From the NCBI RefSeq assembly GCF_947242115.1, contig NC_074721.1, positions 35,683,754-35,747,753 of the forward strand: a DNA stretch of 64,000 nt. The letters run 5' to 3'. Shown one piece after another: positions 32,621 through 43,269 of this stretch (within the stretch, counting starts at the first letter, position 1; each line of letters starts with the position of its first letter). The position numbers were made by a program, and so were the translations under genes. Below the pieces are notes generated by a model. It saw only the letters and a program-made list of their open reading frames with translations. It was not told the origin of the DNA and searched no databases. This stretch comes from Biomphalaria glabrata (taxonomy: Eukaryota; Mollusca; Gastropoda; Planorbidae).

Positions 32621-33108
32621 TAATTTTCACTGAGTTTTGAACTCTAGGCCCCTCGGTATTGAAGCCAGGATTTAAGGGAGGGCTTGGCTGCAGACCTGGG
32701 GACTAAAAAATATTAGCACAAGGGGGCCTTCACAATTGAGAATAAGAAATTTTTTTTTTTTTGATGGCTCAGACACTTTTACATTTTTACATTTGTTTTT
32801 CGCATTTTAATCGACAAAACTTTGAATTTGACAGTTGACAACGCTGTCACAGTTATGAATGTTTCAGCTTGTGGCGTGCTCGTAATATAAAAATGCAGCA
32901 CTAAATTTTTGGCTGTGCGTCAACCAAGAGGTTTAACCTAAAAAAATATAAATATATTATTTTTACATGAAAAAAAAAAATTTAATTCTATGCCTCCGTA
33001 ATTGTTTACCACATTCTGATGGAATCAACGCTGGTATCGTCAAATAGGAGTGAAAGAGTTAATACATATACAAGTACTTCTTCACTTCTTCATAAAAATA
33101 TGCTTTGA

Positions 33109-33299
33109 CAGGGGCGTAGCTATGTATTTTCCATTATTTGGGGGTCGAGGGGGGGCTATACCTCTTTGTGGGTCCCTGCATTTTGCCTAATATTCAATAT
33201 TTAATGTAAAAAAACACTCATTTGGGTCCCCCTCAAGTGGGGGCCCTGGGGAATTTTTAAATTCTCTCCTTCTGGCATAGTACTCTGGCTACGCCACTG
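33109..33299. mobile_element. MITE family M4, copy 1
   Basis: A 191-bp element with ends CAGGGGCGTAGCTATG and CTCTGGCTACGCCACTG. It shares CATTTGGGTCCCCCTCAAGT-type text with the copies at 34963-36316 and 49222-49412. The target duplication is not evident. Confidence 0.75.
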
Positions 33300-33527
33300 C
33301 TTAATATTAATGTGGATTTTTATTAAAGCTTTCGGAAAAGGATAGGCGCCTCCGCAAAAACCCTACCCATTGGCCTCCTCGTAGCATCCGACTTTGACTT
33401 TCGCAATCGTAAGTCATAGATCTTTATTCTTATGTCATTGCGACAAGTCTTTGCAAAAAAAATATTCAAAGTCGCTCCTGCTGATATAAAAATGGCTCCA
33501 TGGGTCGATTCTCTCCCGCCGTCAGCT

Positions 33528-33644
33528 TATAAAAAGCCCATGGTGCCAACTCGCAGTGGCTTAATGTAACTGGTGGCAGCGTGCGGCCCGCTTCGTCTCA
33601 GTGGTGAGCCCCTTGACGTCACACAGGACCAAGTTACTCAAGCA
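33528..33644 (+). promoter_or_regulatory. Candidate TATA promoter and non-coding exon of gene 2
   Basis: TATAAAAA at 33528-33535 is followed by a GC-richer stretch. A start near 33558 is expected. A CRE TGACGTCA lies at about 33614, and the exon would end at 33644 in CAAGCA before the donor GTAAGCAAC. The first plausible partner acceptor is GTTGTTGGTAACAG, ending at 40185, in front of the signal-peptide exon. The assignment rests on signals only. Confidence 0.35.
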
Positions 33645-34375
33645 GTAAGCAACTTTTTTTATGATTAGTTTTATAAACCATTAGTTCATTGTTTTGTTAA
33701 CAATAAAGTTTGTGTTTTTAAGCTTTTGATGCTGTAAAATTTAAAACTTAGTTCTAAGCTGTTAACTGTTCAAATAATAATAAGAAGAATGAAAACTTAT
33801 ACAAATTATCAAACATTAGTTATATAATGAAATAGGCGAAAGAGTCTACTTTAGCCGAACAAAATTACCTCAAGGAAAAAAAACGAGTCTTTACCAATTT
33901 GATATTTTCCATACAAGGAACTAGCGCACGTTAAAAATGGACAAGAATGTATAAATCAGTAAATAATCTTGTGGAGATAAGTAGAAGGGGTGGGGGGGGG
34001 GTGTAAGACCCAGAGATCAATTTATACTCTGAATGTTAAGTTACGAAGAAAAAACTTCAAAATAAAAACGTCTTCCTGTGTCCATCTCAAAGGAAACCAT
34101 TTCTCATATTTGATATATAAAAAAAAACAACACTGTATATCTTCCTCTTATACATAAATATTTTTTTCTAAAGCGCATCAAATTAAATTATTTGGATAAA
34201 AAAAATTGGAAATTGTTTAACTTCACGATCAGAGTATTATGTACATTATCTGTGCATTCTGTTTCTTTCTTTCTCTTCTAATAGACCTAATAATCGCATT
34301 GGGGTCATCAATCCTCATCTTGGTATAACAACATACCAATATTTATTCTATTCAATCATTTAATTTATAATAATA

Positions 34376-34850
34376 ATAATAATAGTCTTTATTGTCCGTA
34401 TGGAAATTTGTCTTACAATTTGTGCATTACACCAAACAAAAAAACATTATAACTATAAGAAACCAAAGTGTACATTCACACCAGACTCACTCATAATTTA
34501 CATGTGACAAAGTTTATACCAGATTGTTCTTATTTAATGATTTGATTGCCAGGGGAACAAATAAGTGTTTGTGTCTGTTTGTTTTTGCTATCGGTGTCTT
34601 GTATCTCTTTTGTGATGGTAAAATCACAAAATCCTGACACAAAGGATGATTCTTTATTTCGAGGATCTTGTTAGCTTTTTTATAGATGTTTGTCTCAAAC
34701 AACTGCCCAAATGGGGGTTTGTTTTTTGCCAATGATTTTACCAGCAGCGTCGTTTCATCTTTCGGCGCATAACTTTTCAAGCTGTTTCCAGAGAGTCGTC
34801 TGCAACAAGGTCGAAAACATTCTTTCAAAGAAAACATTTCAACATTTTTC
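34376..34850 (-). pseudogene. LINE C-terminal fragment with TAA-repeat tail
   Basis: Minus strand: KSLAKNKPPFGQLFETNIYK, then FVILPSQKRYKTPIAKTNRH, then LFVPLAIKSLNK and a stop at about 34514. It is followed by about 130 bases ending in an AATAAT-type tail (plus-strand TAATAATAATAAT at 34368). The K-R-Y-...-TNR...FVPxAIxxLN end is typical of many LINE ORF2 proteins. Upstream sequence is lost by 5' truncation. Confidence 0.65.
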
Positions 34851-34962
34851 TTTTACGTCGAATTTCTCCCAAATGACCTGCCATCGTTAGGTTGGGTATA
34901 AATAAAAAAAACAAAGACGACTTGCTGAACACGAGGGTGAGCTACGACCATCAAGCCTATTA

Positions 34963-36316
34963 CAGTGGCGTAGCTAGGGATTTGGACGCCCCGGGGGCTT
35001 GACCTTTTTAGGGGGCCCCTGTATTTTGACATTCGACATCATGACATGAGATCATGTACTTACAAATATATATGTCCGAAGTCCAATTGGTGCAGTATAT
35101 AAGTAAAATTACCCCCCCCCCCCAAAAAAAAACAAAAAAAAACATTAAGACTCATTAAATGAGTAAGGCCGTTGTTTATTGACGAGACAATGCACAAGTG
35201 ACAAATCTTAATTCATATCGCTTCACGTCGCGCAATGGCCATCTATAACATCATCTATAGCATCATCTATAGCATCATCTATAGCATCATCTATAACATC
35301 ATCTATAACATCATCTATAACATCATCTATAGCATCATCTATAACATCATCTATAACATCATCTATAGCATCATCTATAGCATCATCTATAGCATCATCT
35401 ATAACATCATCTATAACATCATCTATAACATCATCTATAACATCATCTATAACATCATCTATAACATCATCTATAGCATCATCTATAACATCCTCTATAA
35501 CATCATCTATAACATCATGTATAGCATCATCTATAGCATCATCTATAACATCCTCTATAACATCATCTATAACATCATGTATAGCATCATCTATAACATC
35601 CTCTATAGCATCATCTATAACATCATCTACAACATCATCTATAACATCCTCTATAACATCCTCTATAACATCCTCTATAACATCATCTATAACATCATCT
35701 ATAGCATCATCTATAACATCATCTATAACATCATCTATAACATCCTCTATAGCATCATCTATAGCATCATCTATAGCATCATCTATAACACCATCTATAA
35801 CATCCTCTATAACATCCTCTATAACATCCTCTATAACATCATCTATAACATCATCTATAACATCATCTATAACATCCTCTATAACATCATCTATAGCATC
35901 ATCTATAGCATCATCTATAACATCATCTATAACATCCTCTATAACATCCACTATAACATCCTCTATAACATCATCTATAACATCATCTATAACATCCTCT
36001 ATAACATCATCTATAACATCCTCTATAACATCATCTATAACATCATCCATAACATCATCTATAACATCATCTATAACATCATCTATAACATCATCTATAA
36101 CATCATCTATAACATCATCTATAACATCATCTAGATCAATGATGTCTAGTATTTTTTATTCCACGTGTATAGCAAGATTATATGGCAGTGATGTATTACT
36201 TAACATTTAATGTATAAAAAAAATATCAAGAACATTCATTTGGGGGCCCCTCAAGTGGGGCCGGGTTGACTTTCGAATTTGGACCCCTCCCCTCCTCCAC
36301 CCTAGCTACGCCACTG
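34963..36316. mobile_element. MITE family M4, copy 2, swollen by a 12-bp minisatellite
   Basis: The ends are CAGTGGCGTAGCTAGGGATT and CCTAGCTACGCCACTG. TTA lies on both sides (34960-34962 and 36317-36319), suggesting a 3-bp PIF/Harbinger-like duplication. Bases 35016-35160 and 36190-36300 match the interior of the other copies. Almost 900 bp of tandem repeat fill the middle. Confidence 0.75.
35240..36132. repeat. 12-bp minisatellite ATCATCTATAAC
   Basis: About 74 units of CATCATCTATAA with AGC/AAC and CTC/CAT variants. Because the unit is a multiple of three without stops, both strands show long open frames (IIYN and DDVI repeats); these are not genes. Confidence 0.95.
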
Positions 36317-36534
36317 TTACAAAATCACAATTACTGACACGAAGGCCGTTCACAGGTCAGTCCAAGCTTGTTAATGCACATTTTATTAGATCTGTGCTCT
36401 TCAAATTAGGAAAAGTGTATTGTGGACGCCAGGATAATGACGGGGTGCTACCCAGAACCCCGCTGGGCATGCAACACTGCATAAGATCAAAGTCATTTAT
36501 ATTCGTTTCATGCATGAGATCAAACTAATATATA

Positions 36535-36665
36535 TATGATTTTCTTCTTCTTCCCAATGGTTCTCATTATGTTAAAGCGTTCAGATGACTAGACCAATAC
36601 AAGAGATGAACTGCGCAGTAGTTTCCAAATCAAGCAGCTCTCCTTACAGTATTTCTTTCTATTTA
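36535..36665. repeat. Dispersed repeat family E, copy 1
   Basis: TTCTTCTTCTTCCC, GTTCAGATGACTAGACCAAT, GAGATGAACTGCGCAGT and TTTCCAAATCA occur in the same order as at 48372-48500 and, more diverged, 56325-56450. Confidence 0.7.
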
Positions 36666-36734
36666 CATCTGATTAAAAAAATTACATTATTTACTCCTTT
36701 GGTTAAAATCATATTTCTTCTTCTTCTTATATAA

Positions 36735-37400
36735 TACAGACGTTACTTCAAAAAAGATGATTACGTCATACGCGTCATGCATTTAGTCATGCATATTAAC
36801 CAATGACCTAAACTCCGCCAAGTCACTGGTTTTCCTGGCTAGTTCAGGCAACCCATTCCATGCTCTAATAGCACTAGGGAAGGAGGAGCTTTTGTACAAA
36901 TTTGTCCTAGCATATGGGACGAGGATTGTACCTTTATTTTTGTGTCTTTCTGAGTATTTTATTAAATTTTGTTTTTGTGTTTAAAGATTCTGGTTCAGTG
37001 TTTTATGTATAATCGCTACTTTACTTTTAAGTCTTCTATCCTGAAGGCTTTCTAAATTTAGTGATTGTACTAAAGGTGTCACTCTAGTCAAATGTGAATA
37101 TTCGTTAGTTATGAGTCTCTGCTCTATTTTGTGTCTGTTCCAGTTTCTTGATGTTTTCTTGAGTTGAGGGGTCCCAAACAGAGGATGCATATTTTATTAT
37201 TGGCCTAACCAAGGTTAAATAACATTTTAGTTTTATGTTCTTATTTGATTTATAGAACTTTCTTTTAATAAATCCTAATGCTTTGTTTAATTTTTTAAAT
37301 AGTTTCATCAATATGTGGATTCCATGGCAGTTTTTCATTTATTATAACACCTTGGTATTTTGCGTTTTTTAGTCTGTGTTACTGGTTTGCCATGAATAAG
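36735..37400 (-). pseudogene. LINE ORF2 C-terminus and 3' tail, broken
   Basis: Minus strand: KALGFIKRKFYKSNKNIKLK, CYLTLVRPIIKYASSVWDPS and TQENIKKLEQTQNRA. In a second frame: ITNEYSHLTRVTPLVQSL and LESLQDRRLKSKVAIIHKTL. In a third: KGTILVPYARTNLYKSSSFP with AIRAWNGLPE. The YASSVWDP...LEQ.QNRAAR region is the thumb and C-terminus of CR1/Jockey-type LINEs. There are at least two frame changes. Tails of the same family lie at 8645 and 12030. Confidence 0.75.
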
Positions 37401-38264
37401 ATAAGTGGAATTAATTTGTTTTAGTTTTTTTGTTACTCTTAATAACTAACATTTTTCTGGGTGGAAAGACATGCTCCAATTTGATTCCCATTTTTGTAAT
37501 GAGGTAGTTCCGGAGTCCCTCCGAGTTACGTGGTTGTGTGTATACAACGCGCACCGTGCTTAGTTTTAGTTAGTTTGTTGTGGGAATCTGAATTTTAAGT
37601 CAATATTTAGTGGTTTCAATTTACTCATTAACGCTAAACTATAATTTGTTAATAACAGGAGAATCTAGAGATACATATTTTTAATAGCTTCAACTAAAAC
37701 AAATAGTTAAACCTTTAATAGAAGGTACCGAAGCGTTGGCCTATAATCTGCCATACTGAGATCAAGATTTCTTGATCTACAATGAATGACTACACTTACA
37801 GTTCTTAGCATTCGGGTAACCAGTCCTAGAAAAAAAAGTAACACTTTCACCCCCCCCCCCTTTTTCCTCTCTGCCCAAAAGTAAACAAGCTTGAACTTGA
37901 GTAGAACACTAAAAGTTGGACAGCAGACCAGTGTGTATTGGTCAGATAGCTCTAAGGCTAGTGTGTAGTCGATATGTCGACTAGCTGTTATAAAAGATAA
38001 AAAGACTGCCATGTGTTTTCCTTGTGCGTAATAGGCTTGAGTTGTTTAGCGAACAAATAACACATCTGATAGTCAAGGATAAATCTAGATCTACTCTTAC
38101 AGTTACACAGGCCAAATGTGTCTTACCCCGCCCTTTCATTGTTAAATTTGGTTTCTAAGTAATAAAATGGATCTAGATCTGTTTCGTCGACGCATTTTTG
38201 AAATTTTAATGTAACATTTTGTGAATTTCTTAAAAATGATAGAACTTTTAATAACATAATAATA

Positions 38265-39419
38265 CAGTGATGCCCAAACTACAGCCCACGGGCCAGATCC
38301 GACCCGCGACGTGCTTCCATCCGGCCCGCCTAAACCTCGGCACAAAGTGAAGAATTTTTTTTAAAAGGTTGAAAAATGTATTTTTCTACGTTAGGACTCT
38401 CACTCTTTCTTGGATGGATTTCATCCTAATCTACGTCATTCTAAAGTCATATTATTATTATTTTTTTAATGAACTCGGCGTTTATTTTGGGTTACAAGTG
38501 TTGACAGTTGTTTAAGGTTCTTTTGATATCAAAGTGAATGGTAGTACCATTTAATATAAAATATTTGAGCGTTAATGAAATGAGAGAGCCACAGGAACGG
38601 AATGAATGTAGAAACTTCCGGGAAAAAAGTGAAGACATCTTTGCTTTTGTGGAACTTAATATGCCAACAAGATTCAGAAATGTTACTGTTTTTAAAACTT
38701 ATAACAAAAAGTCATTTGCAAATCAAAACATACAAAAATTATGGCGGCATTGTTGGTTTTAACCGCCAAGAAAAAGATCGCTAAGCTACGCCTAGTTGAA
38801 TGAGTAAAGCGACTGACGAGACTAAAAGGGACAAAAAATGAGTGAAATGAGTCCACGGTAAGGACAAGTTACAGAGTTGCTCAAATTATCAGAAATGATG
38901 CGTAAAAAAGTGCTTTCTAGCAGTGGTGAAAGAATTAGTCCTGGGTAAAAAAAAAGCAGTTAACCCATTGCAAAACTAAATGACAGAGCAGCAGAATTTG
39001 AACTGTTTTCTATTGCCACTGAGAATCACTACGTTAGATCTGCAACTGGAATTGATTGACTTACAAAGCCAGACATCCCTGTTTGAGAAATTTAGAGCGA
39101 TGCAGACAGTTCATTTCTTCGCCGTGTTGCCTGATGAAACTTTTCAAATTTCCAAAAATGAAGTGTTAAGGACGATCCCAATGTTTTCAATCACTTCATT
39201 GAGTAGACAAACCTTTCAGAAATAAAACAAATGAGACCGATCTTACGTAATCGCCCTACGTGTGTAAGTTGGCCTAGTAGTGCTACAGGTTTCTAATAAA
39301 ATTATTTAAAATGGAATTATTCTCTATTTCATTTTTTTCATCTATTCGACGATGTGGCCCGCGACAAGAGTGTCGGAAATGAAAATGGCCCGCCGGGCGA
39401 ATAAGGTTGGGCATCACTG
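38265..39419 (+). mobile_element. hAT element D (GTF2IRD2/FAM200-like), deleted and broken
   Basis: The ends are CAGTGATGCCCAAACTACAG and AAGGTTGGGCATCACTG. The target duplication is TAATAATA (38257-38264) and TAATGATA (39420-39427), a 7/8 match. Bases 38980-39222 encode LELIDLQSQTSLFEKFRAM and SKNEVLRTIPMFSITSL, the C-terminal LQLELIDLQ...SxxSTYxCEQ-type region of hAT transposases. The catalytic core is missing; length is 1155 bp. Confidence 0.8.
38980..39222 (+). pseudogene. hAT transposase C-terminal remnant
   Basis: The open frame has TLDLQLELIDLQSQTSLFEK followed by ...VHFFAVLPDETFQISKNEVL, resembling the dimerisation region of GTF2IRD2-type hAT transposases. It lies within the element at 38265-39419. 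Confidence 0.65.
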
Positions 39420-39589
39420 TAATGATACATCATGTATCCAACACAAAAAATAATCCTTAATGTTATCGATGTGCATAATGTATTGACAATTAGCGGAATA
39501 TGAAATACATTACTTTCAAAATAGCTGAAGTTTATGAAAATAACAAAGTTTCAACTAATATTCATATTATCCCATATATAGGTCTCTAA

Positions 39590-39595
<6 letters not shown>

Positions 39596-39629
<34 letters not shown>

Positions 39630-39652
39630 TATATATGTGTGTGTGTGTGTGT
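39596..39652. repeat. (TA)n(TG)n microsatellite
   Basis: About 40 bp of TA units are followed by eight TG units. Confidence 0.95.
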
Positions 39653-40185
39653 TTTGTGTAGTTTATACCAAGCCTTTTTTTTAAATCTCACAAGAACGTT
39701 TGTAAAAACATCTGTATGTGAGTGTATCATCGGCAATGTGTTGACGCTTGTTGTGGACTATAAAGGAAATATCATTGATAATTTAAACCTATCCTTAAAC
39801 AGTTCTTGGCCCTTTATGAAAACATTCGTATAATTATTTGAACATTCAGGGAGTTCGTTGATGTACTCTGTATATTTTAAAATGTTTGTAAATGTAAAAT
39901 TTCGTAAAAATAGAGGAGCAACAGCAATGGAAATATAGGAAGACAAGGTCATTCTCCTCTTTGTTGTCCTACAATCACGTGACTTGGGTTAATGTAGGTC
40001 AGAAATACGGAACTACCTCATTCATCTAATTCTCTTTGTAAAATTTCTGTGTCTTGTGTTGTTTTTATTGTTCTATATATTATGAGCTGGTAGGCTTAAA
40101 TTTAAAAAGATGCTTTTCTTAATGAATACAATACAAATAATTTAATGCAATTTTTGTGTATTTTTTCTTTCGTTGTTGGTAACAG

Positions 40186-40308
40186 TACAACACCATACCC
40201 TCCCCCTGTGAAGCGAAATTCTGCATCGTGACGTCGTAGGCGCTCTTTGAGTTACATCTCTTGTTAAAAGAGCGCCAACAGATCCTCAAAGGTTCCAACA
40301 ACGACAGC
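40186..40308 (+). other. 5' untranslated region of gene 2 with hairpin
   Basis: It runs from a strong acceptor (TTTTTTCTTTCGTTGTTGG then AACAG, ending at 40185) to the ATG at 40309. It contains GGCGCTCTTT at 40239-40248 and its exact complement AAAGAGCGCC at 40267-40276: a 10-bp stem with an 18-base loop. A CRE-like TGACGTCG lies at about 40229. Confidence 0.45.
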
Positions 40309-40437
40309 ATGTTAGCTCAAAGGATGGTGCGGCTGACCGCCATGTTTATTTTCCTAGCCTCCATTGTCAACGTCAGTTCCGGCTACTGGAGGCGGTGGTA
40401 CGAGGATGACCCTCCACTCTACTGGAGCAGACGAGGG
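40309..40437 (+). CDS. Gene 2: signal-peptide exon of a Trp/Arg-rich secreted protein
   Basis: The 43 codons begin ATG at 40309 (A at -3) and end before the donor GTGAGTGTT at 40438, phase 0. Residues 1-25 (MLAQRMVRLTAMFIFLASIV...) look like a signal peptide with a hydrophobic core at about 10-20 and cleavage near SSG. The mature part starts GYWRRWYEDDPPLYWSRRG: three Trp, three Tyr and five Arg in 19 residues. I do not recognise the family. No clear following exon was found in the 23 kb downstream, so the gene is partial here. Reading straight on meets a stop at 40456, giving an intron-retained 49-residue alternative. Confidence 0.6.
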
Positions 40438-40825
40438 GTGAGTGTTTATATAACGTAGACTAGAAGTGTCGTCTGATAGAATTCAGGGGAAGATAAACCA
40501 TTTCAGCCTGGAAGAGAATCAAATTCTGTTTCCCTGACGGCAGGGTTATCCCCGAGTGTGAATGGACCTCATTCACCAATTGAAGTAAATACATTTAGCC
40601 ACGTCATAATATAGATAAAACAATGAAAAATACGTATCACGTGACAGACTTTATCCATTACATAATTTGTATAGAATTTATATAGAATTACGTGGCTAAA
40701 TGTTGTTTGTTTACGATTGGTGAATGAGGTCCATTGGGTTTTCCTAGTAAAGCTGATCAGCAGAGTTTTGGTTGGCTCGTTGGTCTAAGGTTTAATAAAA
40801 GATGCCTTCATTCGTTAACCTAGAG

Positions 40826-41009
40826 CAGTGCTTCCCAAACTATGTTCCGTGGAACCCTAGTGTTCCGCGAGGTGTTCAACGAACTACTGGAATAATTAAC
40901 TAATAGGCCAACACGTGAATTAATATCTCTGAAAAAAAAGAAGCAAAGTGTTCCGCTAAATACTAAATGTGCCAAGTGTTCCGTTAAGGAAAAAGTTTGG
41001 GAAACACTG
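40826..41009. mobile_element. hAT-type MITE family M3, copy 2
   Basis: The ends are CAGTGCTTCCCAAACTATG and AAAAAGTTTGGGAAACACTG. It is 184 bp and matches the copy at 18005-18190 throughout. No convincing duplication is visible at this site. Confidence 0.75.
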
Positions 41010-41044
41010 AACAAAAGACTTAGATAAAGCTAGAAATGTCATTG

Positions 41045-41279
41045 TAGCTTAATAGCTGTGAAAAAGTGGCACTGGATGGATCCTCATGGAGAGCGAGCGT
41101 AAAGGAAGTGTCCCTGATTGCAAAGGTTATAAACAACAGTAGTAGAAAGAAGAGTGAAAATGCAACGGCGCCTGGTGATTACATATCCCCAACCTGTGAC
41201 CGCAGCTGTGTATCAAGGATTGGCCTCTTTAGTCACACAAGAAGTTGCAAGGAGAAAGAGTTATCTTCCGAGACGTAAA
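41045..41279 (+). pseudogene. LINE 3' end with zinc knuckle
   Basis: VALDGSSWRASVKEVSLIAK, then PGDYISPTCDRSCVSRIGLF and SHTRSC, then a stop at 41276. This is the C-terminal C-x3-C...H-x4-C finger of endonuclease-RT LINEs. It is 5'-truncated at about 41045, and the first Cys of the finger appears displaced. Confidence 0.7.
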
Positions 41280-41389
41280 ATGAATGATGGCGGGCTTTAC
41301 GGATATATTTTGTACAAGTAGTTTTGTTGAAATACTTTGTTAAAAAGAAATTTCATACAATATTAACATCAGATAATATTGAATCAATA

Positions 41390-41775
41390 CATACAATCTT
41401 AATCTAGTCTGGCTTAATCTTAATTCAATACAAACGTACCAATCCTATGTATCTATCAATCATAAACATAAACATTCAATACAGTCATGCCAATTCAAAA
41501 CCGATATATTAATTCAATATCACCAAGTCAACACACGCATACTAATCCAAAACTATCATACCGAATTCAATATCAATCATAATAATCCAACACAATCATA
41601 CCAATTCAAAACTATTATACCAATTCAATATTGACTATACAAATTCAGCGCAATCATACCAATCCATAAAGATCGTATTAATTCAACACAATTATTCCGA
41701 TTCGAAACTATCATACCATTTCAATACCAGCCATACTTACTCAACTTAATCATACCAATCTAATATTACGTTAAA
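41390..41775. repeat. Degenerate tandem repeat (AATCATACCAATTCAA)
   Basis: About 17 loosely spaced units of CAATCATACCAATTCAAAAC type, with a period varying around 22-25 bp. Confidence 0.7.
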
Positions 41776-42039
41776 GTACGACAGGCTGATTGTAAAGTTG
41801 CAAATGGTTTGCATTCCTACATCAAACGAGAAGTAGATCTAGATACATGAACATGAGGAGATAATGTACACAAATGTAAATAAAGTTGTAGGCAAGTCTT
41901 TAGCGTTGCGAGGGATCCCGTTTCAAGTGGCTATATTTAGAATTACCAACTTGACATGAAGCTTTCTCTCGGCGTGCTGATAATCCCTGTGTAGTAGTAG
42001 GATGTTCATATGTCGTTCACTTTTTAAAAAATATATCTT

Positions 42040-42520
42040 TGTATTGCTCTCTTTCTCTCTCAATCTCTTTGTTTCCTGTTTCATTCTGTCTCTCTCTATC
42101 TCTTGTTCTTTATGTCACTCGTTCTTTTTCTCTCTTTTTTTTTGTCTCACTTTTTCTCTCTCTCTTTATCTCTCTATTTCTTACTTCATTTCTCTCTTTC
42201 TTTCTCTTCTTTTTTTTTTTGACTATTTCTACCTCACACTTGTCAACTCTCTTTTTCCATCTCTCTCTCTCTCGTTCTGTCTCTCTCTCTATCTCTCACT
42301 CGTTCTATCAATGTCGCTCTCTCTCTCTCTCTTTCTGTCTCTCTCTCTATCTCTCTCACTCGTTCTATCTATCTCGCTCTCTCTCTCTCTCTTTCTCGTT
42401 CTGTCTCTCTCTCTATCTCTCTCACTCGGTCTATCTATCTCGTTCTCGCTCTCTATCTCTCTCACTCGGTCTATCTATCTCGCTCTCTCTCTCTCGTTCT
42501 GTCTCTCTCTTTGTCATACT
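42040..42520. repeat. CT-rich simple repeat with internal duplications
   Basis: TCTCTCTCTC tracts with a repeated block TCTCACTCGTTCTATCTATC or variants at about 42295, 42355, 42420 and 42460. Frames across it are Ser/Leu-only. Confidence 0.9.
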
Positions 42521-42534
42521 CAAACATAAACAGG

Positions 42535-42597
42535 AACACATACACAAACACATACACAAACACATACACATACACAAACACATACACAAACACATGC
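42535..42597. repeat. ACACAAACACAT hexamer-type tandem repeat
   Basis: About ten CACATA/CACAAA units directly follow the CT tract. Confidence 0.9.
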
Positions 42598-43269
42598 GGA
42601 CCTTTTTTTCCATTTCACCACTTCCCTTCATCCAATATATTTATTTACGTAAGCAAATGTATTTTTTCCCCTCCATTTTATCGCCACCTCTGCGTATTCT
42701 TTCAATTCCTGTCAACTCAAGAGCCTGTTAGATTGAACATTATGCATGGGGCTGGACAGGAAATAAGATTATACAAGCGCAGACAACTTGCACTATTTTA
42801 AATACTGAAAATTGTTTCCCCTTATAGATTTAATTGGTTGAGATTTTGTGTTGCTGGCTGTTGTTTTTTTTTTCCTTTACTTAATTATCGCGTTAAGATT
42901 TTCCAATCCAAAATATTTGCTTAGATCTAATCGATAACTTTAAAAACTGGATTGAAATATTTTTTTTCTATGACAACTTAAAAAACAAACATTTTTCTCA
43001 ATTTTCACAAATTTACAAGATTAAAAAAGAAATCAAATTAAATATGACAGAGTTTGTGTGAGGGTGCGTTGGGGTATGGGAGATAATTACTTAAATAAAT
43101 CTTGACAAATTTAAAGTATAACGCTACACCTACATTAACCAAGTGCGGTTTGAGGTGTATAGACATCACTGTAGTTATTCCTATCAGCTAGAAAAAATAA
43201 CCTTTATTTCTTGCGTGAATTATTAGTGCTACCCGATATTTGATGCTACCACTGCAATGACCGCAATCA

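Noticed and set aside
35223-36134. Long open frames on both strands (about 275-299 codons)
   Set aside because: They are by-products of a 12-bp tandem repeat without stops; no splice or signal context.
42002-42731. Ser/Leu-rich plus-strand frames
   Set aside because: They come from CT and ACACAA simple repeats.
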